A DNA stretch of 55,277 nt, taken from NCBI GenBank assembly GCA_015655145.1, contig JAATFO010000075.1:1-55277 (forward strand), read 5' to 3'. Made by a program: the position numbers and the translations under genes. Shown here in pieces: positions 8,107 to 16,488 of this stretch. Position 1 is the first letter of the stretch; each line of letters opens with the position of its first letter. A model generated the notes under the pieces. It was not told the DNA's origin. It did no database searches and was given only the letters and a program-made list of their open reading frames with translations. This DNA is from Enterobacterales bacterium. GTDB taxonomy: Bacteria > Pseudomonadota > Gammaproteobacteria > Enterobacterales > Enterobacteriaceae.

Positions 8107-8979
8107 ATGAACAACTTCTTAGACAGCATCCCCTTACCCGAGGAATTAACTTCCCTGCTCTCCTGGATTGTCCCGGCGCTGCTGTTGTTCTTGTTGGGCT
8201 TCATCTACTGGCGCACGCAATCAGGTTATTTAATATTGGGCTTTCTGTGGGATAAATTATTACGCGGTAAAAAGAGCAGCGACCAGGCAATACAACAATT
8301 TGATCAGGAACAGTACGAAATTAATCGTTTCATCTATCATTACCGCATCCGGATTTCGACTTTTCCTCAGATTAATACCGTCATTAACTGGGTTAATCAC
8401 CATCAGATTTCAGTGACCGAATTGCGAAAGGCCAGTAGCAGATTTGATGTCGACACGCTCTCTTTTCATCGTGATTCAAGAATAAAGATAGCAATGAAAT
8501 TTCTGTGCATGCTGTGTTGTTATTTCATCATCCTTTTTTCCCTGCGGCTGATTGCGACAGATGTCGCCTGGTATAATTTTACTGAAACCGGGCACAGCTT
8601 TATTTTAACCAATGACTTCGCCGCCGAATCAAGGCTCTTTAATCTTGTCGATTCAACCAATAAATACACCTGGTACCTGGACAAACCGCTTTGCCAGCGG
8701 TTTAGCCAATTTGAGGACAACGCAAACTTCGAAAAACTGAAACAAAAATCAGCGTTAACGGACAGCGAGATTAAAACGCTATGCAGTTCACTGGGTAACA
8801 CCAGTGCGCGGGTTCAACAAACCATCCGCACACAAAAGTGGATGGGCTCAGTGCTGCTTATCGTCAGTACGTTCTTTTTACTCTATATTTTATTCGATAT
8901 GATCAGTTCCGGGCGCGCCCGACGATTAAGCAAAAAATGCCAGCAACGGAGTGAGAACCACGCTGATATGGCACCTTAA
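8107..8979 (+). CDS. Uncharacterised three-helix membrane protein
   Basis: I do not recognise this 290-residue protein. It has a hydrophobic N-terminal helix (about 18-38), a charged cytoplasmic-looking stretch with KSSDQAIQQFDQEQYEINRFIYHYRIR, a second helix at about 125-147 (LCMLCCYFIILFSLRLI), a roughly 110-residue probably periplasmic domain with two cysteines (PLCQRF, LCSSLGN) that may form a disulphide, and a third helix near the C terminus (GSVLLIVSTFFLLYILF), followed by a basic tail. A ribosome site (AAGGATAA) precedes the ATG. It stands alone between the divergent pspG and the convergent dusA, and its place beside pspG hints at an envelope role without proving one. Confidence 0.75.
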   Translation: MNNFLDSIPLPEELTSLLSWIVPALLLFLLGFIYWRTQSGYLILGFLWDKLLRGKKSSDQAIQQFDQEQYEINRFIYHYRIRISTFPQINTVINWVNHHQISVTELRKASSRFDVDTLSFHRDSRIKIAMKFLCMLCCYFIILFSLRLIATDVAWYNFTETGHSFILTNDFAAESRLFNLVDSTNKYTWYLDKPLCQRFSQFEDNANFEKLKQKSALTDSEIKTLCSSLGNTSARVQQTIRTQKWMGSVLLIVSTFFLLYILFDMISSGRARRLSKKCQQRSENHADMAP

Positions 8980-9020
8980 TCATCGGTGCCAACAAGGTGA
9001 AAGAGGGCAGACAGCACGGG

Positions 9021-10070
9021 TTACACGACGGCAGGGCAACTATCCGTCACCCGAGATAGCGCTTGTTCGACGGTCGCCAGATCCGCCCCCGGCTTGTGCG
9101 CATTCTCACTCAGATAACGGCGCCACTGCCGGGCACCGGGGATCCCCTGGAACAACCCCAGCATGTGCCGCGTTATATGGCCAAGAAATGTTCCGCCAGC
9201 CAGTTCGCGTTCAATATAAGGATACATGGCGCGAACCACGGCGACCGGGTCACGATCCGCCTGCTGGCCGCCAAACAATTCCCTGTCGACGCGCGCTAAA
9301 ATTGCCGGATTCTGATAAGCCTCACGTCCCATCATCACACCGTCAAGATACTGCAGATGGATGCTGGCTTCCGCCAGTGACTTCACCCCGCCATTCAGGC
9401 TGATTATCAGTTGCGGGAAATCCCGTTTGAGTTGGTATACGCGTGCATAGTCCAACGGCGGGATCTCACGGTTTTCTTTCGGACTCAACCCTGATAGCCA
9501 GGCTTTACGGGCATGAATAATAAACTGTTCACAGCTGCCTCGCAGTGAAACATTACCAATAAAATCGCACAGGAAGGCATAACTGTCCGAATCATCGATA
9601 CCAATGCGGGTTTTCACCGTCACCGGCACAGAAACCACATCACGCATCGCCTTGACACAATCCGCCACCAGTGTCGCTTCCGCCATCAGACAGGCGCCAA
9701 AGCGCCCATTCTGCACACGATCAGACGGGCAACCGACATTCAAATTAATCTCGTCATACCCGCGTTGAACCGCCAGTTTGGCGCATTGCGCCAATGCCGC
9801 CGGATCGCTGCCGCCTAACTGCAATACCAGCGGGTGCTCTTCCTCACTGTAGGCGAGATAATCCCCCCGACCATGAATAATGGCGCCAGTGGTGACCATT
9901 TCGCTATACAACAAGGTGCTGCGCGTTAGCTGGCGATGAAAGTATCGACAGTGACGATCAGTCCAGTCCAGCATCGGCGCAATAGAAAAACGGTGAGCCG
10001 GAAAAATCACTGAATTTTCTGTGATAACAGAAGGTTGTAACGATGTTTGTGCTACTGAATTCGGATGCAT
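9021..10070 (-). CDS. dusA: tRNA-dihydrouridine(20/20a) synthase DusA
   Basis: An FMN enzyme that reduces U20 and U20a of tRNA to dihydrouridine. The 349-residue protein has [14 protein letters not shown] at the FMN-site start (about 31-44), [10 protein letters not shown] with the catalytic cysteine C114, [11 protein letters not shown], the [16 protein letters not shown] segment that marks the DusA subfamily, and SLNGGV and [12 protein letters not shown] for phosphate binding. The first ~25 residues before [11 protein letters not shown] are longer than the core, so an internal start is possible. In E. coli zur lies close by; here some 14.7 kb of sugar genes separate them. Confidence 0.96.
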   Translation of the reverse strand: MHPNSVAQTSLQPSVITENSVIFPAHRFSIAPMLDWTDRHCRYFHRQLTRSTLLYSEMVTTGAIIHGRGDYLAYSEEEHPLVLQLGGSDPAALAQCAKLAVQRGYDEINLNVGCPSDRVQNGRFGACLMAEATLVADCVKAMRDVVSVPVTVKTRIGIDDSDSYAFLCDFIGNVSLRGSCEQFIIHARKAWLSGLSPKENREIPPLDYARVYQLKRDFPQLIISLNGGVKSLAEASIHLQYLDGVMMGREAYQNPAILARVDRELFGGQQADRDPVAVVRAMYPYIERELAGGTFLGHITRHMLGLFQGIPGARQWRRYLSENAHKPGADLATVEQALSRVTDSCPAVV

Positions 10071-10297
10071 TTCGGTACTTTTGGCGTAGAATTGATGTTT
10101 CAGACACCCTTCTCTCCCACCAGTATCGGGATAAAAGGAAACGGCGATAGCTTATTATACGCTAAATCATTCAGGTTGCGGAAAAGCAGCGATGCAGTCC
10201 CTGATGCAATATCGGCATAACAACCCGGTTGCAGGCAGCAGAGGCTTGGCGTTTCTTTTCATCCATAATGCGCCGGTCTCTCGTACTTGAGGGAACA

Positions 10298-10408
10298 TAT
10301 CAAAAACAGGCAGATACACAATTTAAATTACAGGCTCCGTAATTTACCTGTCTCCTTTATCGGAGTGAAGATATCAAAAACAGGCAATGACACAATTTTA
10401 ATTACCTG
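10298..10408. repeat. Imperfect direct repeat pair (~37 bp)
   Basis: Copy 1 near 10298-10336 and copy 2 at 10371-10408 both read ATATCAAAAACAGGCA, then a short variable part, then ACACAATTT and an AATTAC end. They are about 73 bases apart in the otherwise empty 10071-10449 gap between dusA and gatR, at the left edge of the sugar islet. Nothing else recognisable is seen in this gap. Confidence 0.6.
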
Positions 10409-10449
10409 CTCATTTTATCACCCGTCTACGGTTCCTTTTCATCAGAGCG

Positions 10450-11229
10450 CTACGTCAAAATAACGTTTATGCCAAGTTTTTTTAATCCATTCACTTCCGA
10501 TTCCGGCGCAACGGAATCGGTGATTACCGTATTGATTTTCGATATGGGTAAAACTGAATTAAACCCCCTCTTGCCGAATTTGGATGAGTCGGTCACGACG
10601 ATAACATGTTGGGCCACTGATGCCATAATGGCACTTATGGTGTATCCTTCATTAAACGTGGTTAACCCGTTTTCGCAGTCAAAACCATCCGCACCGACAA
10701 ACATCAAATCAGCAGAGACTTCACGTATTGTATATTCCGCAATACTACCGTGAAGCGAGACTGTTTTATGCCTGAGCGTCCCGCCACAGACGATCAGTGT
10801 AATATCTCTATTCTCTGAAAGAATCAGTGCGGCCGGAAGATTATTGGTAATCACGGTAATATTTTTCATTTTAAGCAGTTCTTCCGCCAGTGATTTGGTC
10901 GTACTACCGCTATCAAGAATAATCGTATCGCCTTCCCTGACCAGTTTGGCGCCCTCAATAGCAATCCTTCTTTTCGGATCAGCCGCCAATTTATAACGCT
11001 CATTCAGACTGAGTTCATTGTTATCAAATGAGTGCGCCGTGGGTGGTACGACGCATTTTGCCGCCCCGCCATGGAAACGGGTAAGCAACCCACGCTTTTC
11101 CAGTAAACGAAGATCAGCCCTTATCGTGACCTCTGTTACACCCAGTTTGCTGGCCGCATCACCCACCAGAACACTTCCGCCCATGTTCACCATTTCTACT
11201 ATTTTATTTCGTCTTTCATAAGTGTTCAT
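10450..11229 (-). CDS. gatR: DeoR-family repressor, GatR-type
   Basis: A 259-residue regulator close to E. coli GatR. The DeoR helix-turn-helix is at about residues 6-55 (ERRNKIVEMVN, then VTEVTIRADLRLLEKRGLLTRFHGGAA), and the phosphosugar-binding domain has DSGSTT, ITNNLPAAL, VCGGTLRHKT, MFVGADGFD and GFNSVLPI. The start was placed at the ATG at 11229 because it has an AGGAG ribosome site and matches the family start (MNTYERRNK); the frame is open further upstream. It is divergent from the gatA operon and should repress it, with a sugar phosphate such as tagatose 6-phosphate as likely inducer (family inference). Confidence 0.88.
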   Translation of the reverse strand: MNTYERRNKIVEMVNMGGSVLVGDAASKLGVTEVTIRADLRLLEKRGLLTRFHGGAAKCVVPPTAHSFDNNELSLNERYKLAADPKRRIAIEGAKLVREGDTIILDSGSTTKSLAEELLKMKNITVITNNLPAALILSENRDITLIVCGGTLRHKTVSLHGSIAEYTIREVSADLMFVGADGFDCENGLTTFNEGYTISAIMASVAQHVIVVTDSSKFGKRGFNSVLPISKINTVITDSVAPESEVNGLKKLGINVILT

Positions 11230-11255
11230 AAAGGCTCCTGCAAAAAATAAACATA

Positions 11256-11273
11256 CTAAATCGAAAGATTTAG
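11256..11273. promoter_or_regulatory. Palindrome upstream of gatR, candidate self-operator
   Basis: CTAAATC-GAAA-GATTTAG, seven-bp arms, 27 bases before the gatR start. It includes the CGAAAG/CTTTCG element that also occurs in the lacC upstream region. Confidence 0.4.
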
Positions 11274-11605
11274 AAAAAAAAGACAAATGAATAAATAGTG
11301 TGAAGTTATGCGTTAATCCAATACGTTTATTCCCCTGGAACGCCCACACCGGCGCTCTGATAACGGCAGTCCATTTTCCCTTATGCGCAGGTCGTGCTGG
11401 TGGCATCATCGCCAATAGCCCTCTGTTTACAACGACAGAAATCCCATCTCCGACGACCATAAACAATGCCGGCAGCATAGCCCAGATGATAAAATGGCAT
11501 GAGTCAATATAATTGCATGTTTTTTAACAATTAAATAATATTTAATAGCCAAAACAGAATAGTTCCTTCCGGATCAGCTTTCCATCAACAGTAAAAAATC
11601 GCTTA

Positions 11606-11635
11606 AAATGAAAGAAAAAGAAAGATATGAAAATA
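11606..11635. promoter_or_regulatory. CTTTC-type repeat array, candidate GatR operator
   Basis: On the minus strand this reads as repeated (C)TTTC units (ATTTTCATATCTTTC, then TTTTTCTTTCATTTT), the style of AgaR/GatR operators. A matching array lies upstream of lacC (18551-18586). It lies just upstream of the CRP site and promoter of the gat operon. Confidence 0.45.
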
Positions 11636-11637
11636 TT

Positions 11638-11653
11638 TATGATCTTTATCACA
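11638..11653 (+). promoter_or_regulatory. CRP site of the gat promoter
   Basis: TATGA-TCTTTA-TCACA has 9 of 10 consensus positions of TGTGA-N6-TCACA. Its centre lies about 41 bases before the start point predicted from the -10 element at 11674, as for a class II CRP-activated promoter. Confidence 0.6.
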
Positions 11654-11673
11654 TAACAAAAAGAAAGGATTTG

Positions 11674-11679
11674 TATAAT
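11674..11679 (+). promoter_or_regulatory. -10 element of the gat operon promoter
   Basis: A perfect TATAAT with no good -35, which fits a CRP-dependent promoter. The start point would be near 11686, leaving a leader of about 355 bases before gatA that contains the gatZ relic. Confidence 0.5.
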
Positions 11680-11855
11680 CAGCGAAAAATTACGATTGTG
11701 ATAGCACGCTGATTATGGCGGTTATGGTGAAACGGATGATGTTGTAACGGGTTTGTTTCTGAAATCTGTTCGGGTTCATCATCCCCTGAGTCATTCTGCC
11801 GCTGTCGCATCACCATGCTGGCAGCGCGGAGCGACGGGTACTGTGTTAAATAAAA

Positions 11856-12007
11856 CGCGGAATAACATTAACAATATTTATGTTAAATCTGGAGTACTCC
11901 ATCAGTATCTGTCGAAACAAGCGAAACGTGTCTTCACCGGCGTATTAGAAGCATTGTTAATTATCAAAAAAATTAAGGATGGCCTGCGCGACTCTATTTC
12001 TGGTTAT
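11856..12007 (+). pseudogene. gatZ: Relic of gatZ (C-terminal end)
   Basis: Two short frames in the gatA leader match the end of the E. coli GatZ tagatose-bisphosphate aldolase subunit as I remember it. FMLNLE (from 11877) corresponds to TMMVNLQ. After a frame change, QYLSKQAKR (from 11903), with GVLEAL and KKIKDGLRD downstream, corresponds to QYLPKQFER, SGELSA and DKIYDVLRA. Small deletions and the frameshift show that it is dead. In E. coli the order is gatYZABCD, so this fragment sits exactly where gatZ should end. Upstream of 11856 I see no remaining gatY or gatZ sequence. Confidence 0.65.
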
Positions 12008-12041
12008 AAGCCAGAATTCTCTGCCGTCCAGCGAGGTTAAA

Positions 12042-12500
12042 ATGCATAATTATCATCTTTTTGTATCATCAGGTCTGAAATTTAATGGGTCAACTGAAGC
12101 ATTGCATCATATTGGTGCCAAAATGGTGTCTGAAGGTGTAGTTAAAGACTCCTGGCCGGCAGCATTATTAGCTCGTGAATCCAGTTTTCCCACCGGAATA
12201 GCGCTGGATGGACATGCTGTCGCGATCCCGCACTGTGAAGCGGTTCACGCCATTAAACCGGCAATCTACGTGATCCGTCCCGCCGAGCCGGTTCTTTTTG
12301 CACAGGCTGATGATGACGGTCATATTCCCGCCGAATTAATTATTGCCTTGATAGTTACCCATCCCCAGGAGCAACTTCAGTTGCTTAAGGCATTATTCAG
12401 ACAACTTCAACAAGCTGATTTTATTGAAGCTTTATTGGAGATCCCCGAGAAACAAATCGTTGATTTTTTCAAAAGTCGGATTTTATCACCTGCAATTTGA
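12042..12500 (+). CDS. gatA: Galactitol PTS enzyme IIA
   Basis: A 152-residue cytoplasmic phosphocarrier of the galactitol phosphotransferase system. It takes phosphate from HPr and passes it to GatB. The fructose/mannitol-type IIA fold is clear: ARESSFPTGIAL, then AIPHCEAVHA with the phosphorylated histidine H64, and QADDDGHIPAELIIALIV. The ATG at 12042 was chosen because a GCGAGG ribosome site precedes it and the length then fits E. coli GatA; the frame is open 21 codons further back. It is the first intact gene of gatABCD, behind a CRP-type promoter and the gatZ relic. Confidence 0.92.
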   Translation: MHNYHLFVSSGLKFNGSTEALHHIGAKMVSEGVVKDSWPAALLARESSFPTGIALDGHAVAIPHCEAVHAIKPAIYVIRPAEPVLFAQADDDGHIPAELIIALIVTHPQEQLQLLKALFRQLQQADFIEALLEIPEKQIVDFFKSRILSPAI

Positions 12501-12534
12501 CACTAATTTCGGTACCCACTAAAAAGGAAAAATG

Positions 12535-12819
12535 ATGAAACGTAAAATTATTGTCGCGTGTGGGGGGGCCGTGGCAACCTCCACTATGGCGGCGGAAGAA
12601 ATTAAAGAGTTATGTGAAGAAAATGGCATCACGGTTGATTTGGTTCAATGCCGTGTCAATGAAATTGAAACCTATATGGATGACGCAGATTTGATTTGTA
12701 CCACTGCCCGGGTTGATCGTAAGTTCGGTGATATTCCTGTTGTGCATGGTATGCCGTTTATTTCTGGCGTTGGCATTGATGCATTAAGGCAAAAAATTCT
12801 GACTATTCTTCGGGGGTGA
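12535..12819 (+). CDS. gatB: Galactitol PTS enzyme IIB
   Basis: A 94-residue cytoplasmic subunit that carries phosphate on a cysteine and hands it to galactitol during transport. The start [20 protein letters not shown] is nearly identical to E. coli GatB, with C9 as the phosphorylated residue, and [19 protein letters not shown] and [11 protein letters not shown] follow. Two tandem ATGs exist (12532, 12535); the second gives the family start and better spacing to AAGG. Its stop overlaps the region just before gatC, so the two are probably translationally coupled. Confidence 0.96.
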   Translation: MKRKIIVACGGAVATSTMAAEEIKELCEENGITVDLVQCRVNEIETYMDDADLICTTARVDRKFGDIPVVHGMPFISGVGIDALRQKILTILRG

Positions 12820-12821
12820 GC

Positions 12822-14195
12822 ATGTTTACTGAAATCGTGCGTTATATCCTCGATTTGGGTCCAACAGTGATGTTGCCCATCGTGATCATCATTTTCTCAA
12901 TCTGTCTGGGAATGAAAATCGGCGATGCACTGAAGTCAGGCCTGCATATCGGTATTGGTTTTGTTGGTATCGGCCTTGTTATTGGCCTGATGCTTGATTC
13001 AATCGGTCCTGCGGCTAAAGCGATGGCCGAACATTTCCAGATCGGCCTGGAAGTGGTCGATGTTGGCTGGCCAGGTTCAGCCCCCATGACATGGGCATCA
13101 CAAATTGCAATTATCGCCATTCCGGTTGCTATTGCGGTAAACATTGTCATGTTGGTCACTAAAATGACCCGGGTAGTCAATGTTGATATCTGGAATATTT
13201 GGCACATGACGTTTACCGGTGCCTTAATTCATTTGGCTACAGGATCATACTGGTTGGGTATTCTGGGTGTGATTATTCACGCCGCCTTCGTCTACAAACT
13301 GGGAGACTGGTTTGCCAGGGATACCAGAGACTTTTTCGGCCTTGACGGCATTGCCATCCCGCATGGCACCTCAGCGTATATGGGACCGATTGCCGTTCTG
13401 GTTGATTTCATCATTGAGAAAATACCCGGACTTCGCCGTATTCATTTTAGTGCTGATGATGTTCAGAAACGGTTTGGCGCATTTGGTGAACCAGTAACTG
13501 TTGGTTTCATTATGGGGATTATTATCGGATTTCTCGCCTCATATGATGTGAAAGGCACCCTTCAGTTAGCAGTAAAAACCGCGGCGGTGATGTTACTGAT
13601 GCCCCGGGTTATTAAACCGATCATGGATGGATTAACCCCTATTGCCAAACAAGCCAGAAAAAGGCTTCAGGCCAAATTTGGTGGTCAGGATTTCCTGATA
13701 GGTTTAGACCCTGCATTATTGCTTGGACATACCTCGGTAGTCTCAGCGAGCCTGATATTCATTCCGTTGTCGATATTGATCGCCGTTATTTTGCCGGGCA
13801 ATAAGGTTCTTCCTTTTGGCGACCTGGCAACGATCGGCTTTTTTGTCGCGATGGCGGTTGCGATACACCAGGGAAATCTTTTCAGAACGTTGATTTCTGG
13901 CAGCATTATCCTCGCCATGACCTTGTGGATCGCCACACAAACCATCGATCTGCACACACAACTTGCTGCAAATGCCGGCGCGCTGAAAGTCGGGGGAGGC
14001 ATGGTCGCCTCAATGGACCAGGGAGGATCACCGATAACGTATTTATTAATTCAGTTACTCACCTGGCAAAACGCGGTCGCATTTTTCGTGATTGGTTTCA
14101 TCTATGTTCTGGGGATATTCCTGACATGGCGTAGAGCCCGTGCACCTGAGGCCTTTTCAGAAACAAACTTGCCAGAAAACTCATCAAAGTCATAA
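12822..14195 (+). CDS. gatC: Galactitol PTS enzyme IIC (membrane channel)
   Basis: A 457-residue inner-membrane protein that binds galactitol and moves it inward while GatB phosphorylates it. It is very close to E. coli GatC: RYILDLGPTVMLPIVI, HIGIGFVGIGLVIGLMLDS, PGSAPMTWASQIA, GIAIPHGTSAYMGPIAVLVD and LIGLDPALLLGHTSVVSAS. About nine or ten hydrophobic segments are visible. The ATG at 12822 matches the family start and follows GGGGGTG; an in-frame GTG lies six bases earlier. A small G/C hairpin (14205-14222) separates it from gatD. Confidence 0.96.
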   Translation: MFTEIVRYILDLGPTVMLPIVIIIFSICLGMKIGDALKSGLHIGIGFVGIGLVIGLMLDSIGPAAKAMAEHFQIGLEVVDVGWPGSAPMTWASQIAIIAIPVAIAVNIVMLVTKMTRVVNVDIWNIWHMTFTGALIHLATGSYWLGILGVIIHAAFVYKLGDWFARDTRDFFGLDGIAIPHGTSAYMGPIAVLVDFIIEKIPGLRRIHFSADDVQKRFGAFGEPVTVGFIMGIIIGFLASYDVKGTLQLAVKTAAVMLLMPRVIKPIMDGLTPIAKQARKRLQAKFGGQDFLIGLDPALLLGHTSVVSASLIFIPLSILIAVILPGNKVLPFGDLATIGFFVAMAVAIHQGNLFRTLISGSIILAMTLWIATQTIDLHTQLAANAGALKVGGGMVASMDQGGSPITYLLIQLLTWQNAVAFFVIGFIYVLGIFLTWRRARAPEAFSETNLPENSSKS

Positions 14196-14204
14196 CAAAT
14201 ATCA

Positions 14205-14222
14205 GGGGGGAGCCCTCCCCCC
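14205..14222. other. Intra-operon hairpin between gatC and gatD
   Basis: GGGGGGA (14205-14211), loop GCCC, TCCCCCC (14216-14222). There is no T-tract, so it is not a classical terminator. It could protect the gatABC mRNA 3' end or lower gatD expression. Confidence 0.5.
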
Positions 14223-14243
14223 ATCGCGTTAAGGAGAATGAAC

Positions 14244-15302
14244 ATGAAATCTGTCGTAGTCCATGCGGGAGGCCGCGTTTTGGTTGAAGATAAACCACTG
14301 CCTCACATTAAGTCCGCTGATGACGTTTTGGTAAAAGTATATTGTTCGGGTCTCTGCGGTTCCGATATTCCTCGAATATTCCACGAAGGCGCACATTTTT
14401 ATCCCATCACGCTGGGCCATGAATTTAGTGGCATTGTGACCCAAACCGGGAGCGGTGTTACTGATTTGAAAGCAGGCGACCTGGTTTCCTGCGTGCCACT
14501 GCAACCCTGTTTTAATTGCCCCGAATGTAATCGCCAATTGTGGTCTCAATGCAAAAATTACCATTTTATTGGCTCTCGCAGCCATGGCGGCAACAGTGAA
14601 TACATTACCGTGCCACGAAACAATCTTTTTCGGCTGCCTGAGGGAACAACCCCGACAGAAGGCGCCTTTTTTGAACCAATGACGGTCAGCCTGCATACCA
14701 TGGTGCTTGCTGGCGGCTGTAAAGATAAAGACGTTATTATTATTGGTGCTGGCACCATTGGTTTATTGGCAATGCAATGTGCTGCAGCGTTAGGGGCAAA
14801 ATCAGTCACTGCTATTGATATTAATCCGACACGTCTTGAGCTTTCTCGTACTCTCGGTGCAAAATATACTTATAACAGTGCAGAAATGAGTGCTGATGAC
14901 ATTAGCAGGGAACTGGATGAACGTCGATTTGACCAGTTAATCCTTGAAACAGCAGGAAGTCCACAAACAGTGGAACTGGCAATAAAGATTGCAGGCCCAC
15001 AGGCGCAAATTGGATTAATTGGCACACTTCATAACGATTTATCATTAAATGCTCAAACATTTGGCTTAATTTTACGCAAGGAATTGAAAATATTAGGCAG
15101 TTGGATGAATTATTCCGGGCAATGGCCAGGCGTTGAATGGGATACCGCTACGCGGTTGTTCACCGCAGGGAAAATCAATCTCTCCGCCCTGATAGCGGTA
15201 CAGGGAGAACCGCAGGTCTATGCCAATGCAGTCACGGCTCTTGACGGTAAACCAATGAACGGAAAAATCATGCTTGATTTCTCTGATAATGAAACGCACT
15301 AA
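14244..15302 (+). CDS. gatD: Galactitol-1-phosphate 5-dehydrogenase
   Basis: A 352-residue zinc, NAD-dependent medium-chain dehydrogenase that oxidises galactitol 1-phosphate to tagatose 6-phosphate. Seen: the catalytic zinc ligand C38 in SGLCGSD, GHE with H59/E60, the four-cysteine structural zinc loop (PCFNCPECNRQLWSQCKNY), the Rossmann motif IIGAGTIGLLAMQCAAALGA (about residues 167-186), and GSWMNYS near the end. The ATG at 14244 has AAGGAG seven bases before it, while the in-frame ATG at 14238 is too close. It is the last gene of gatABCD. Its product is used by LacC from the facing operon. Confidence 0.93.
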   Translation: MKSVVVHAGGRVLVEDKPLPHIKSADDVLVKVYCSGLCGSDIPRIFHEGAHFYPITLGHEFSGIVTQTGSGVTDLKAGDLVSCVPLQPCFNCPECNRQLWSQCKNYHFIGSRSHGGNSEYITVPRNNLFRLPEGTTPTEGAFFEPMTVSLHTMVLAGGCKDKDVIIIGAGTIGLLAMQCAAALGAKSVTAIDINPTRLELSRTLGAKYTYNSAEMSADDISRELDERRFDQLILETAGSPQTVELAIKIAGPQAQIGLIGTLHNDLSLNAQTFGLILRKELKILGSWMNYSGQWPGVEWDTATRLFTAGKINLSALIAVQGEPQVYANAVTALDGKPMNGKIMLDFSDNETH

Positions 15303-15394
15303 TAATAACCAGGCTGCTAATTTAATGTTTATTATTTCTCGTTTTTATCAGGCATGAAGGTAATCGATAATCAGCGTAAATGTCATAAAACTTG

Positions 15395-15560
15395 CAGTAT
15401 CATCACAGTCCGGATTTAAGAGTCTGGCCCACCGGGCACACGTTGGTTTGGAGACGAGCACACAGGAACCGGAGCATATACATCGTACGTGAGGATTTCA
15501 CGCACTGCCGGGAGCCAAAATGGCAAATAAGTGGGGCAGGCTCTAAGATTGCCATGCTAT
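15395..15560. repeat. Possible dispersed intergenic element (non-coding)
   Basis: This block between gatD and the IS1 copy has no convincing gene. It reads as a structured segment (ACAGGAACCGGAGCATATAC, then GTACGTGAGGATTTCACG and CCAAAATGGCAAATAA) that reminds me of an intergenic element dispersed in several enterobacterial genomes. I cannot name the family, and there is only one copy in this window. Confidence 0.3.
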
Positions 15561-15601
15561 AGGCGGCACGCAGTGAGATAAATAACTGGTGGTGCCTCCA
15601 A

Positions 15602-16003
15602 TCAGTAGAACATGTATTTTTCGATAAATGCTCCGATGACTTTTTCATGAAGCTCAACAAAGCGTGAGAAGCAGATGGTTTTGCGGGCCAGTCTTTTGAT
15701 TCGGGCCCTCAGTGTCAGATTGTTACGCTCAATACGCTGAGTAAAAATCTTGCCGGTCAGATGGTTATCCTTCGGGACTTCTCTGGCATAACTGCCCCAG
15801 TTGTCGCTGGTTATCATGCCGATGTTAAAAAGGGCGAGCAACGCAAGCAGTTCACGGCAGGTTTCATCGGTACGTGCCAAAAGTGTAGGCCAGAACGCCT
15901 CCGGTTTTCGTATTGTATGCGTACCAGAGCCAGTGTTGCCGGGCCTTGCTACCAACAAAGCTCCATTGTTCATCCAGTTCGCAGATAAGGGCAACATCGG
16001 CAT
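15602..16003 (-). pseudogene. insB: IS1 transposase InsB, frameshifted
   Basis: The C-terminal part is intact in frame: DETCRELLALL, MITSDNWGSYAREVP, then TQRIERNNLTLRARIKRLARKT and FVELHEKVIG, the catalytic-domain end of IS1 transposase. The N-terminal part reads correctly only in another frame (VALICELDEQWSFVGSKARQ, then WLWYAYNTKTGG), so a frameshift lies near 15870-15880. Confidence 0.85.
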
Positions 16004-16044
16004 GGGCGACTGGCGAAGATGTCACCTGTTTTGGTGCGCGTTTT

Positions 16045-16290
16045 TTAAGGCCCGGAGACGGTGTTGATACCTACTTTCAGTGTCCTTGCGGTATCACGGA
16101 CGCCCGCCCCGTTGAAGGACATCTCAACGATCTGCTCCTTAACACCGGGTTTTCGGGCTTCATAGGTATAGGACAACTGGAAAACGCGGGCACATGACCG
16201 ACAACGAAAGCGTTCGTGTTGGGAAGAGCTACGACCATGGCGATAAACTTCGTCTGAATGGCAGCGAGGACAATGAACAGTAACGGTAGC
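16045..16290 (-). pseudogene. insA: IS1 InsA, start codon lost and prematurely stopped
   Basis: The frame reads VTVHCPRCHSDEVYRHGRS, then RFRCRSCARVFQ (zinc-finger cysteines present) and VRDTARTLKVGINTV, as in IS1 InsA. The position of the ATG now reads TTA, and the frame ends at a TAA (16045-16047) before the normal end. Confidence 0.8.
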
Positions 16291-16423
16291 TAAAGAAAAA
16301 CCTCAAATACCGGAATATTACCAGAAAGTTCTATCGATTGAAGGCATTACCTAATAACTTATGGGTTAAATGCATTGTATCCCCTCCGCTTGCCGCCTTC
16401 TTGTCGTAAAAAAATTATTATTT

Positions 16424-16460
16424 ATAAAAAAAATAGGCCTTTAACATATTATTAAAGGCC
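16424..16460 (-). terminator. Intrinsic terminator of the lacCD operon
   Basis: GGCCTTTAA (16436-16444), six-base loop, TTAAAGGCC (16452-16460). On the minus strand it is followed by TATTTTTTTT. It lies 28 bases after the lacD stop. Confidence 0.85.
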
Positions 16461-16488
16461 ATTGAATTGATGTATATAATTAAGAATG

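Larger units (their letters stand above)
15588..16351 (-). mobile_element. Degenerate IS1-family insertion sequence
   Basis: 764 bp, against 768 bp for IS1. The left end GGTGGTGCCTCCAATCAG (15588) is matched by an inverted, imperfect right end (CGATTGAAGGCATTACC, ending 16351; 13 of 18 positions agree). Flanks AAATAACT (15580-15587) and TAATAACT (16352-16359) are a likely 8-bp target duplication with one mismatch. The insA and insB frames are both broken, so the copy cannot move itself. It lies between gatD and lacD. Confidence 0.85.

Noticed and set aside
10385..10450. Terminator after gatR
   Set aside because: The AT-rich repeat there has no GC stem followed by a T-tract.
11753..12040. Rightward 95-codon ORF before gatA
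   Set aside because: Only its second half is meaningful, as the gatZ relic; the beginning has no family match and no good ribosome site, so it is not a gene.
15403..15660. Leftward 85-codon frame across the IS1 left end
   Set aside because: It crosses the IS1 terminal repeat and reads insB in the wrong frame; an artefact of the insertion.
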